NCBI GenBank assembly: GCA_001600875.1
Contig: BCLD01000022.1
Coordinates: 254,364-318,363, forward strand
Reading direction: 5' to 3'
DNA from: Solicoccozyma terricola
Taxonomy: Eukaryota > Basidiomycota > Tremellomycetes > Filobasidiales > Piskurozymaceae
Length of the DNA: 64,000 nucleotides
The notes beneath the pieces are model-generated. The model was not told where the DNA came from. It searched no databases and saw nothing but the letters and a program-made list of their open reading frames with translations. Below, one piece after another: positions 22,106 through 36,500 of this stretch. The position numbers and the translations under genes were made by a program. Position 1 is the first letter of the stretch; the number at the start of each line of letters is the position of its first letter.

Positions 22106-23513
22106 TTTTCGGCGGTTTCCAGGTTGCGGAGGGTGGGGAGGGATGGTAAGGGGGAAGTTGTTCGAAATGGAAGGTGGTTGATTTGTCTTCTTGAAAGTAA
22201 GTTTTGTCCTTTTGAAATCGGGCGCGCGATTTTGGTAATTAAAGTCAGTACTTTGGATGTTCATCTCCGTCACTCCCCAAACCACCTCCTTCCCCAGATT
22301 CCCCTTCTCCCTATCTCATATCATCTTTCCATCTCCAATAATAGAAGAGTGAGGTCCAGGAACGAACACAAGACTCACTATCAGATAAACCCACCCGGCA
22401 ACCACAACTGAAGCCGTTCGTCGGGGAAGCGGGGGGGGGGGGGGAGAACTGTTGTCAATTCGTCGGGCCCGACGAAGATCCCCGCTAATGCGAAATGGTA
22501 TCTTTGTTGCTTGGGGGGGGATTGGACGTGGAGTGGATGCGGGGTCGCTGAACGAGGGCCAGTGGATGGCGAGGATGGGTGGACGGCGAGAGTGGCCGAC
22601 GGGAGGATGTGTATACGGTGTGAAGACGATGGACCATGCCATGCTCTGTGTACCGCGTGTTTCTCTGTGTACCGCGTGTTGGGAAGGCGGGGGGGGACCA
22701 TGTCTGTCACGTGTCCAAGTGGGGGAGTGGCAATCCCCTGCCCTGGACAACCCACAGGTGCTCGAGTACACTCATTCCAACGAATAACCATGGTCGGAGT
22801 GCATTTCTCCGAGCGCAGGCCTAGAGTATACAGGGTTCACCACCTCCAACGGCTGATGTCGTGGTCAACGCGCGAAATGGGACCGACCCCACGCGCTATA
22901 TCCCCTTCCTTGCCTCACTACTACCTGCCACCGCAAGACTCGCGCAACAGCCAGCTGGGACCTGAGGTGATGCGCACTCCCATGGCTTAAGCCACTAGAT
23001 TCGAGAAAGATGTCAAGATATGTGCTGAAAAAAGTACAGGAAACACGCGCAGGAATCATAAATTGAACGCCGACCAACAACCGGGGTTTTACTTCTGCCC
23101 CCCCCCCCCCCCCCCCCCCCCGGCCCCTGTTTTGCCCCCCTTTTCACGCGGCGTAGTAGATATTTGTCTGACTTTGGATACTTTCTCCAAGACTAGGCAT
23201 ATGAACTGCAGAGAGAAAGAAAAGAAAACCCGCACCAACCACAACCTCGATGATGAGGAAAAGAAACCGCAGCGAAAGAGGGGGGCGGGGGGGGGGGGGG
23301 GGTCAAAAAAGGCCTCAAAGCAATGTAATAAAAAAACCCCCTCGATGATGATCCTTTCATTCCCTAAGGAAAACACCCATCGATGGGCTTTTTACTCTAC
23401 TACAAAGCCAAAGAAATGGTCATAATCCCAGTCGTTATTATCAAAACAACCCCGACCTTCAAAAACGACTCTCTCTCACTCATCCCCACTCTACTTGCCA
23501 AGGAAAAAAAGAT
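22106..23513. other. Intergenic region upstream of the transcription factor
   Basis: About 1.4 kb between the transcription factor start and the eL38 stop, both minus strand. It holds G or C runs (about 22430-22442, 23099-23120, 23289-23302), a CACGTG box at 22708-22713, and a short direct repeat of CTGTGTACCGCGTGTT near 22646-22680. GC-rich open frames of 110-160 codons occur on both strands without recognisable content. I call no gene. Confidence 0.5.
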
Positions 23514-24862
23514 TTACTTCTTCTTTGGGGTAGCCTTCTTTGAGATCTCCTCAACGGTGAGCCCTAGTAGATCCGAATATCAAAACACGTCAGTATCCAA
23601 ACGCAAGGGAAGGAAAAGAGAGAGAAAAGAAAGAAAAGAAAAGAAAAGAAAAGAAAAAGGGTCCAAAACTCACCAGGTGGCAGACTCTGCTTCAACTTTT
23701 CAGCCTTTTCAGAATCTTCAAGAACGAGAGTGTAGAGGTACCTTGCACAACGAATCTTGAATTTGGTAACGGTCTTTCGAGTTGGTTGAGATGATTTGGT
23801 GGTTGTTACTGGTTTACGGAAGGTGGTCTTCTTGATACGGGCGGCTGATTGGGGGGGTGAAGAGGGGCGAGGAGGGGAGGGGGGATGTCAGCCAAACGTT
23901 TCGACGATAGGGTTTTCGGAATTTCCCAATGCCGGTTGGCAGTTGCTCGCGGTGCTCTCGACGGACAGGTACCCCGAGGACGATATCGAAAGTGGGAGGG
24001 GGGGATGTCAATCACCCAACAACCCATTCATGAGATTTCAAGTTGATTCCCCCACGGGAAAAAAAAAGGATTCACGAATGCACGTCGAGCTTCACATTCC
24101 ATTTCCAATTCACTCTCCTTCCTATTCCCATTACTCCCTCTCCCTTCGAACGGTAAATATCCAATCAAACCTCCCGTCAAAACACTTACAAGTCGCATCC
24201 TTTCTCCTAGCGATCTCCAAGAACTTCTTGATGTCGGTGATTTGTTGAGGCTATTTTAATCAAGCATTCCAGATGGGTGATGGGGATGGTTATGTTCGTC
24301 GTTTTCAGTGGGGATTGTATGGAATCGGATCATTCGAATGGAAGGGTTGGGGTTTGTATGGGAGAAAGCGGGTGGGAAAGAAGTAAAGGGGTTTTTTTTT
24401 GTTTTGTCAGCGATTTGAATTCCATAACCAGTGTCCATAAACGGTCCATCAATTCATCATCCGTCGAAGAGAGGATAGTCGTGATGCTCAAGCATGGAGC
24501 GCTCTCCTCACTAGCAAGACGGTATTCCTTTTCACTCCACGAAGAAAATGAATGCTCGCTCTCGCTTGCAGACGGTATTCATCCCCTCCACGGAAAAAAC
24601 GAATAACCGCTCGCTGTGTATTCTCCCCAACACATTTTTGAAAACCCTCTCCCATCCACCCCCCCATCCATCCGTTCATCCGTTCATATCCATATCCTAA
24701 CATTATCCTATTTTGATAAATTTCTCGTTTGAAGGTTTTCTCTTGATCCTAAAAAAAATCGGGCAATACCCCCTCTCCCTTCATATTCCCTTCCAACTCC
24801 CAACGTCCCCCAACCAGCTCGCCAATAAGACCCGATCCCCCCGGAACCACCACACGCACCAT
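23514..24862 (-). CDS. RPL38: 60S ribosomal protein eL38
   Basis: Small structural protein of the large ribosomal subunit. Exon 1 is only the ATG (24862-24860), followed at once by a gtgcgt donor and a 609-nt intron. Exon 2 (24250-24190) encodes [20 protein letters not shown]. Exon 3 encodes [32 protein letters not shown] and [11 protein letters not shown], and the last exon [15 protein letters not shown] with TAA at 23514-23516. The family core ([24 protein letters not shown]) is fully recognisable. At about 94 residues it is longer than yeast (78) or human (70) eL38, owing to an insertion of about 20 basic and Thr/Ser residues before KFKIRC plus a C-terminal tail. It is divergent from eL8, 410 nt away. 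Confidence 0.94.
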
Positions 24863-25272
24863 GTTGAAAACCGACTCTTTTTTGTTGATGGGATTGATTT
24901 GACTAGGAGGAACGAAGGTGAGATGGGCTGTCGGATGGGTGATGGACGGCGGGGGGAGGGAGGGAGGAATGCGCTTAACGTGAGGAGGGACGGCGGGAGT
25001 ACGAGGGGTGACGAATGGAGGCGCACGGGGGGGGATGCGCTTGCGAGTGACCCGGGGGCATCCTCGAAATTCGCTATCGGAGTTAACAAGCGGGTGTCGG
25101 GGATAAGCGGGGGGTCAGCTTACATCAGCGTGTAATCTCATTTTGGGCCGAATCCCCTCCCCCTCTCCCACTTGCCCAGTCTCGAGTCCTGGTCCACCTT
25201 GCCCCTGCTTCCAACCCACCACCCACAACAACTCAACCCCTCAACTTCAACCTCCTATCAACTCATTTCAAA
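24863..25272. promoter_or_regulatory. Shared divergent promoter of eL38 and eL8
   Basis: A 410-nt region between the start codons of two ribosomal protein genes transcribed away from each other. Such pairing suggests co-regulation. It is C/T-rich towards the eL8 start. I could not identify a specific ribosomal-protein promoter element with confidence. Confidence 0.65.
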
Positions 25273-28142
25273 ATGGTCAGTACACAACAGATACACACCC
25301 TCTCACTCGTATCACTCTTCGTCGAATCAAAAACGGGACAGGGAGGGGTATGATCGATCAAATCCGAACCGACCGAACCCAATGGCATGGAAAAAACAAT
25401 CTTCATCTGTCTTCCCTTCAAAACCCATTCTTCAAGAACATCCTTTCCGCCTTTGGCTTCCGGATTTTTCTTTTTTGACGTCTTTTCTCTTCCCGACTTG
25501 CTCTTTCTTTTTTTCTCCTCAAGGACCCTTGGAGTTCCACAGCTACACGTTATAAATTCGATTTTTTTTTTCTTTTCCTTTTTCTTATTTTCCTTTTCTC
25601 GGGCAATCAAGTGAAAAAGAACCCTTCTTAGGCCGAACACTGATTCGGGACGTTTCTTCGTTCTGGATTGTGTTTCTGGTGAAGAAGCTGGTTTTCTTGG
25701 TTCTTAGATACAGATGATTGGGAGGGGGGGGGAAATCATGAAGTGGAAGTGGGACGCGGGGTGTGTGTTCTCAATCTTGAAATGGGTCGAAAGAACACAC
25801 GAAGTGATTTTCGTTCCAAACTCGAAAAACCTATTTGAAGACCGAAGTACACTCCCGTTTCACTTGCCTCATGAAGAGAGGTGTTTCAATGAAGAAGCGT
25901 GGAAGTGGTTTTCTCACCTTTGCCTAGAAACACCTCCGAACCCTTCTAAAACGAACTAGTCAATAACAATGATAGTCCATTGAAACTCCGGGGTCTCTGA
26001 AAGGTGTTTTCTTCAACAGAATACAAACGAGATTTTAAAAGAGGGTATGGATTGGAGTTTTTTGACCAGGGTTGGAAATCGTATCACCATATGAAACGAA
26101 AAGAAAAGAAAAGAGAAGGAAAAAAAAAAAAAAAAAAAAAAAAGGCAACCTTGTTGAAATACTCTACGCTTAAACCGCCATTCATTGATTACCCACCCCG
26201 ATATCCATCACCACCTGGTGATTTCAGGATTGGATTATCGTGCGGTTATTTGTTTGGTGTGGTGTAGAGTCGTTTTGATGAACTAGAGCTCCGAGGCGAG
26301 AGGAGGTTTCTGAAAATTGAAATTAAAAAAAAAAGAAAAAAGTCGGGGGGAAGATTGATATTAAAAAAAAAATCGGGAAAGAGGGGGGAGAGATTTGAGA
26401 ATGGGGGAAGAGAGATGAAGGTTGGATGTGGGGTTCGGGGGTTGATTTTTTTCTTTAAATCCCCTCGGTTGTCGTCGTTTTGACGATGATGAGAATTGAT
26501 ACGAGATGAGGGGGAATGATCTGCGTTTTTTAAAGAAAGAGAAAAGAAATCTGATTTTTTTTTCCTCTTCCTTTTCTTTCGCTTTTACTACTACCTTTTT
26601 ATTTCTCTCTATCTCTTTCATCCATTCCAACTCATCTTCTCGTAACTCTTTATCTCTCATCACCTTTGATCTTTTTTTTTTTTTCCTTCTTTTCTTGCCC
26701 TTTTTTTTCTTTCATTTTCTTTTTGGTTTTTCATCGTTACCTTCTTTTCTGCTGTTTTCGTCTCAATGACCCGCCTCTCTCTCTGGATATGGATTCGATT
26801 TTTCGACTCTCAACTCTCAACTTTCGACACTCTCCCTGGACTGGATTTGGAACTCGATTAGCCGAAGGCTATCAAGGGCAAGTCGAAGCCAGCTTCCGCA
26901 CCATGTGAGTTTTTTTTGTTTTCCCCCTCCCCCGTCTTTTGAAATACTCTTTTTGTACTCCATCCCCCCCCCCCCCCCTCCCTTCCCCGGTTTCGTTTGT
27001 GGTATCGTCCCTACGTTCGCTTTGTCCATCCCATCTCACAATCAACCTCTTCCTGGATTTCCATGTTTTTCGACGCCTTTTCGATTCTCTCGTCGTCGTC
27101 CATGACACATTGCTGATCTTCTTCCTATCCCTTTACTCGCGCGCACCACAGACTCCGCCGGATCCAAGAAGAAGGTCGAGAAGAACCCATTGTTCGAGAA
27201 GAGGTCCAAGACTTTCGGTATCGGTGAGTCGGAGGGAATGTATGAGAGGATTCCAGTGTGGTGTTGGTAGCTGACCCCCCCCCCCCTTTTCCCTCTATCA
27301 GGTGGTGATGCTCTTCCTAAGCAGGATCTCACTCGATTCGTCAAGTGGCCCGAGTATGTTAGGTTGCAGAGGCAAAAGGTCATCCTCAACCAGAGGTTGA
27401 AGGTGAGTTTCAACCACACGCGTCTGCGGTCGTTGCTCTCTCACTTTGCTAAACTCGCCTTCCACTCTAGGTCCCCCCCGCAATCGCCCAGTTCGGTCAC
27501 ACCCTTGACAAGAACACCGCCACCCAACTCTTCCAGCTCCTCAACAAGTACAAGCCAGAGTCCAAGCAGGAGAAGAAGGCTCGTCTCCTCAAGGAGGCCG
27601 AGGCCAAGACCGCGGAGGGTGACAAGTCCACCACCAAGGACTCCAAGAAGCCACTCTTCGCCAAGTACGGTTTGAACCACTGTGTCGCTCTCGTCGAGGC
27701 CAAGAAGGCATCTTTGGTTATCATCGCCGATGACGTCGACCCCATCGAGTTGGTTGTCTTCCTCCCAGCCCTCTGCAGGAAGGTGAGTTGGACGGCAGTG
27801 GCAAAGTGTTAGTGAGGACGAGTTCGTCTGACTGCTTTTTCTTTTCTTTCAATCCCCTCTCAGATGGGCGTTCCATACGTCATCGTCAAGAACAAGGCTC
27901 GTCTCGGTACGGTCGTCCACAAGAAGACCGCCGCCGTCGTCACCCTCCAGGACGTCCGATCCGAGGACCAGCAAGCTCTTGCTACCCTCGTTTCCGCCGC
28001 CAAGGCCAACTTCACCGACAAGTACGAGGAGGCTAGGAGGCACTGGGGTGGTGGTATCCGTGGTAACAAGTCCATCGCCAAGCTGAGGAAGAGGGCCAAG
28101 GCTCTCGGTCAGAGCACCAAGGATGTCGCTACCACTCTTTAA
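25273..28142 (+). CDS. RPL8: 60S ribosomal protein eL8 (L8/L7a)
   Basis: Large-subunit ribosomal protein of the L7Ae family, bound near the L1 side of the subunit. Exon 1 is only the ATG (25273-25275) followed by gtcagt; intron 1 is 1586 nt. Exons 2-6 are 26862-26904 ([14 protein letters not shown]), 27152-27223 ([19 protein letters not shown]), 27302-27402 ([18 protein letters not shown]), 27471-27782 ([20 protein letters not shown] through [20 protein letters not shown]) and 27864-28142 ([20 protein letters not shown]), with TAA at the end. All joins keep frame and the whole family length is covered. The huge first intron contains A/T-rich and homopurine runs and could host regulatory or small-RNA sequence, but I found none I can support. 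Confidence 0.95.
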
Positions 28143-28483
28143 ACGGGGTCGGGGTGGTTCAGTGGGATGTAGCGAGGCCGGGCGCGGGGGTTCGATTGGA
28201 TTTATAGGGTCGTTCATTTGTGACATTATATGACCATGGGATCCCGACATCGTTTGTGCCAAAGTCTTTGATCGCGGTTGTTAGTCCGTCGTTCAACCGT
28301 CGTTGAACAAGCACGGAATGCAGTTGCCACAGCTTTCCTATCTCGATGCTCATTCAATTTCATCTTTTCCTTTCTAAAATCAAGGCGTTATGCTACTACG
28401 AACATTCCTGAGGCCTCTTTTCAAGCTCATCTAGTCCGGAATACATCCCGTCGTTCTTTCGTCCCACCAACTGCCCTCCCTTC
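28143..28483. other. Convergent 3' region, eL8 / adenylate kinase
   Basis: A 341-nt stretch between two converging stop codons. It should hold both 3' UTRs. I see no gene or repeat. Confidence 0.5.
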
Positions 28484-31461
<2,978 letters not shown>

Positions 31462-31500
31462 CTGGTGGGTGGTGGGTGGTGGGGGTGGGGGGATTGGGAG

Positions 31501-32126
31501 NNNNNNNNNNNNNNNNNNNNNNNNNNNNNNNNNNNNNNNNNNNNNNNNNNNNNNNNNNNNNNNNNNNNNNNNNNNNNNNNNNNNNNNNNNNNNNNNNNNN
31601 NNNNNNNNNNNNNNNNNNNNNNNNNNNNNNNNNNNNNNNNNNNNNNNNNNNNNNNNNNNNNNNNNNNNNNNNNNNNNNNNNNNNNNNNNNNNNNNNNNNN
31701 NNNNNNNNNNNNNNNNNNNNNNNNNNNNNNNNNNNNNNNNNNNNNNNNNNNNNNNNNNNNNNNNNNNNNNNNNNNNNNNNNNNNNNNNNNNNNNNNNNNN
31801 NNNNNNNNNNNNNNNNNNNNNNNNNNNNNNNNNNNNNNNNNNNNNNNNNNNNNNNNNNNNNNNNNNNNNNNNNNNNNNNNNNNNNNNNNNNNNNNNNNNN
31901 NNNNNNNNNNNNNNNNNNNNNNNNNNNNNNNNNNNNNNNNNNNNNNNNNNNNNNNNNNNNNNNNNNNNNNNNNNNNNNNNNNNNNNNNNNNNNNNNNNNN
32001 NNNNNNNNNNNNNNNNNNNNNNNNNNNNNNNNNNNNNNNNNNNNNNNNNNNNNNNNNNNNNNNNNNNNNNNNNNNNNNNNNNNNNNNNNNNNNNNNNNNN
32101 NNNNNNNNNNNNNNNNNNNNNNNNNN
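31501..32126. other. Assembly gap (626 N)
   Basis: A run of N between the 5' exon region of adenylate kinase and the CIN1 promoter. It is flanked by GGTGGTGGG-like sequence on the left and GGGGGGGAGGAGGGG on the right, so a G-rich tract probably caused the gap. The missing first exon of adenylate kinase may lie inside. Confidence 0.98.
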
Positions 32127-32864
32127 GGGGGGGAGGAGGGGTATGGTATGGATGGCATGGGGGGCATGGGGGGCATGGGGATGGCATGGGGATGGCATGG
32201 CAGCACAGTGATGGCATCACTCCCACTTCCATCGGTTACCATGTTATTTCTCATCCTCAGAGTAGTTTTAAACGGGAGAGTTGGTCACAATTTGGGGATT
32301 TCTACGCAAGGGACTTAGAAACGGTAAAAGTACACATGGCATTTTTCACTACCCACGTCCCATACAGAGTTGATGTGAGATGTAGAGTGTGGGTGTATGA
32401 GTATGAGTATCCTTCGACTCCCACCCTATCCCATCCCCTCTATCCATCCCATCCCCTTCCCCTCCCATTCGCCACCCTCCTCCCTCCTCCCCGTGATTAC
32501 ATAATCTATGCGTCATCCCTTTCCCCCCCCCCCACCTCTTCCCCCGGATGAGCTGGCAATTCAACTGATACGATAGAATGGCCAGCACAGCTTGACAATC
32601 GACTCGCAAGGCAAACGCAACCCGGGGGGGATTCTCATCAAACTAGTCCGTTGAAACGTCATCCCGTCACACACACACACACACCCGTCTTATCTCTTCC
32701 TTCGTTTCCTATTAACCACCAAAATCAAATCCGGTTCTCTTTTTATCGCCCGAATCCCATCTCGTACGCGAATCGGTTTTTTGGGTGGTTTCCCTTCTTT
32801 TCATACCCGCATCCCATCCCATCCCCGCCCCATCCCGCTCTCTTAAAATCCTCTACTTCCCATC
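32127..32864. promoter_or_regulatory. CIN1 upstream region
   Basis: A 738-nt region between the gap and the CIN1 start. It begins with a short tandem repeat based on GGGGGCATG/GGGATGGCATG (about 32147-32205), has a CA run near 32670-32684, and becomes C/T-rich before the start. It should contain the CIN1 promoter and possibly the adenylate kinase promoter or first exon. Confidence 0.5.
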
Positions 32865-33511
32865 ATGCAATCGAATTGGTCACAACCGCACCAACAAGGA
32901 TATTCTCAATTCAGTGGGAATATGAACCAAGGACCGGGGGGTCCGGGGGGTCAGGGTCAATCTCAAGGTGGGGGTGGGGGTGGGATGATACCACAACGTA
33001 CTGGATACCCAATTGGTCCTCAAGCGATGGGTGGAGGGTTTTCACAACAACCTACTGGGATGAGTGGGATGAGTGGGATGAGTGGGATGGGTGGAGGTGG
33101 AGGACATTTGACTCCTATGATGACGGGAATACCAATGCAACAAAGTGGAATGGGTGGAATGGGTGGTGGATATTCATTCTTAAACACACCACCACCACCA
33201 CCTCAATCTCAATCTCAATTCTCAAATCCAACCGGTCAATTATCGACTCAACGAACTGGAATTCAAAGCGGCGGTGGTGGTGGTGGGGGTGGTCTTCAAC
33301 CTCAACAAACGGGATGGAATACTGGATTAACAGCACAACAAACGGGTGTAGGTCATGATCCGAGATTAATGATGATGATGGGGAGTTTCATGCCGGGCAA
33401 TTTAGGGAATAGTGTGAGTTTTAGAGAGGGGGGGGGGGGTTTGGGGGGTTGGGGGTTGGGCCGTTTCGTTTTTCCGATCATATCTTAACTGACTGTTCTA
33501 TATCATCTCAA

Positions 33512-33554
<43 letters not shown>

Positions 33555-36500
33555 ATCTTCAAACCCCATTCAAACCCCCCTTTTCAATCCCCAATTTTCC
33601 CCCCGTAACCCCCCCCCCCCCCCCCGCGGCGGACCCGCGATCTTCAATCTCCATTCATACCTCCCTTTTCAATCGCCAATTTTCCATCCGTAACCCCCCC
33701 CCCACCCCCCACCCCCCACCCCCACATCAGTCCCTTCAACCAATCTCATCAACTCCATCATCCATTTCCCAATTCCAATCCTCATTCCCACCAATCTCAC
33801 AACTTTCTCAAAATTTACCAATAAATCCAAACGCTCCTCTAACTTTGAATTTTAAAAGTTTGTTGAGTGATCCGGCGGTTAGGACACCCAAGGTTCCTTG
33901 GGTTTTGAGTAAGCAGGTGAGTTGGCGGGACGGGAGACGTGGGACGGGGGACAGTGTGGTAATCATGAAAGGGCAAGAGAGGGCAAGGAGTGGCGTAGTT
34001 GTGGCTAGGAATTCGTACAACGAAGAAAGGGTATCAATCGATAGAAAGTGACGTTTTCTTATCGCGTTTCGTTTTTGTTTTGGGGGGGGGGGGGGGGATA
34101 CATGGATGTTCTTCGGACGTTGGACTAGATTCGGCTTTTTTTGGGGGGAAAGAGTCTTACGCTGGAAATGCTCGTTATAACTTCATCTTCACCGACGCTA
34201 ATCCCCAACTCCAACACGTCTCTTTCCCCCCCCCCCCCNCCCCCCNCCACGTAACAGGAAAAAAAGGATTATGATCAGATTTTCCGAGCTTGGACAGGTG
34301 GTTCTGGTGGTGGGTTTATCGAAGGAGCGATGGCTCAAGAGGTATTTGGACAGAGTGGATTAGGAAGAGATGATTTGATGAAGATTTGGTGAGTGACTAG
34401 AGGGGCGCCGCCCGGGGGAGGGAAAGGTCAGGATGTGCTTGGATAGGAAGAGCTGGTATTGATGTTTTCTTTTTCATACCGGACTGGGGATCTTGCTTTG
34501 TTTTTTTGCGTTTATTTCTCATTCTTTACCTTTTTTTCGAAACCACGCTTAGGAATCTCTCCGACGTTAATAATCGGGGAAAGCTCAATCTACCCGAGTT
34601 TCATGTTGCAATGGGTCTCATCTACCGAGGTGAGTGTGACCACAAAGTCGGGTAGATCCCGTCATCACGTCGATCGCTTACGACGTCGTTTTTCTTTCGT
34701 CCTTTCCCCCCCCCCCCCTCTTTTACAAACGCCTTCCAGCCCTCAACGGCAATGAAATCCCCGACGAGTTGCCCGCCGAAATGATCCCACCGTCAATCCG
34801 CGACATTGACTCCACCGTTGATTTCGTAAAGGGACTGCTTCGAGATGACAGCTCGAACCGGAATAGTCCATCGCCTTCCAGTTTCGATAACATCCCAGGC
34901 ACATTCAATCGCAACAAGGCGGATGCGACCGTTTACAAACACGACGACTCCCGAGCAAAGAGCTACAAGTCATCCAGTCGTCATATCGATAGAAACGCCG
35001 TTAGGTACGAGGGTGAAGGTGGAGACGCCGAACTCGAAGACATAAAACGACAACTGGCGACTTCGAGCAATCTCCTCGATCGTTCTGCCGAGGAATACGC
35101 TACGAAAACTCGAGAGGAAGAGGAACTCGAGGCTGAACTCGAAGATCTTAAATATCGCGTTCGTCGTGTCAAGGAGGATATCGAGTACGTTTCCAAGGGC
35201 AAGCGTACACCAGAAAAGGACGAGGAGAGGAGGAAACTCGAGCGTGAACTTCTCTATCTCATGCATGAGAGGCTACCAGAAGTCGAGCGCAAACAACACG
35301 AGGTTGAGGAGAGGAGGAAACGCGCCGAAAGGGACGACATCAAGGCTCGGGATTCGAGGAACGAGTCATACGGTCGATACAATGGCGGACGGGGATATGA
35401 TCGCGAAATTAACGACCGCGGTGAGGAAAGGTACAGATCAAGCTACAGCAGTCGAGATCGAAGTCGCGAACGAGATCGCCCTCGTGACCGTGATTACGAT
35501 CGTCGAGAATCTTACGATCGTGAAGGAGACCGACGGGAGGATTACGACTCGTACTCGTCCCGCAGACCAAATCCCCCACCGGGACGCAGATCTCCACCGC
35601 CAATCGCGCCACCAGCACAGGAGAACAAGATCTCCGTGCCGCCACCACCCGCTCCAGCTCCGCCTACCAGTGTGGCGTCCGCCGCTCCCGATACCAAGAA
35701 TATGACGCCGGAGGAGAGAACTGCGCACATTCGTGCACAAGCTCAAGCTAGGATTCAGGCCCGCCTCAAGGCTCTCGGTATGGCGCCAGACGACAGTCAA
35801 TCATCTTCGAACGGACTCGACAACTCTGTCCAGGAGCGAATGGAGCGGGAGAAGAAGGAAGCCGAAGCGAAGAGCAAATTAGCGGAGAAGGAACAGGAGG
35901 ATAGGGAGGCGAAGCGGAAGGCGAGGTTGGAACATGCAGGAAGCGTGCCGTCATCTGCAGCTACGCCACCTCCGGTTAAAAGTGCGATGAAGAAGGCGGC
36001 CGCGCCACCACCGCCACCTCCATCAAAACGCCCTGCAGCTCCGCCAGCACCACCCGTCTCCCGCGGAGGCTCATCGGCGCCACCCAAGCCGGCCCCGGTG
36101 GAGGACGCAGAGGATGCTGAGCTTCGAGAGCGAGAAGAGGCGCACAAAAAGTCAATGGCTGAACGTCAAGCTCGTCTGAAGCGAATGCAGGAGGAGGAGG
36201 AGGAAGCTCAGCGTGCAGAGGAGGAGCTACTTAGGCGCAAGCGCCAGCAGCCTGCTTCCAAGTCTCGTGGTCTCGACGACTCCACTCCTGCTGCACCTGC
36301 CCCACCTCCGATGCAGACCGTCGCGTCTCCTACGTTCAGTGCTTCAAGCACCAACCCATTCCACCGCACGCAGAATGCCAGTGCTGCTGCCCCTCCGGTC
36401 GTTGTTTCGGCTCCCACCGCCAAAACCGGCGGTTTCAACCCGTTCCTCAGGCCACCGCAGACGGCGTCTCCGCCCGTCTCAAGCCCTAGGCCCCGGGAAG

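Noticed and set aside
22511..22990. Plus-strand 159-codon open frame with many Cys
   Set aside because: GC-rich DNA with shadow frames on both strands, no splice-linked extension and no recognisable pattern.
26480..26560. Possible C/D-box snoRNA in eL8 intron 1 (ATGATGA ... CTGA)
   Set aside because: No terminal stem flanks the boxes and no internal C'/D' pair is evident, so the match is likely chance.
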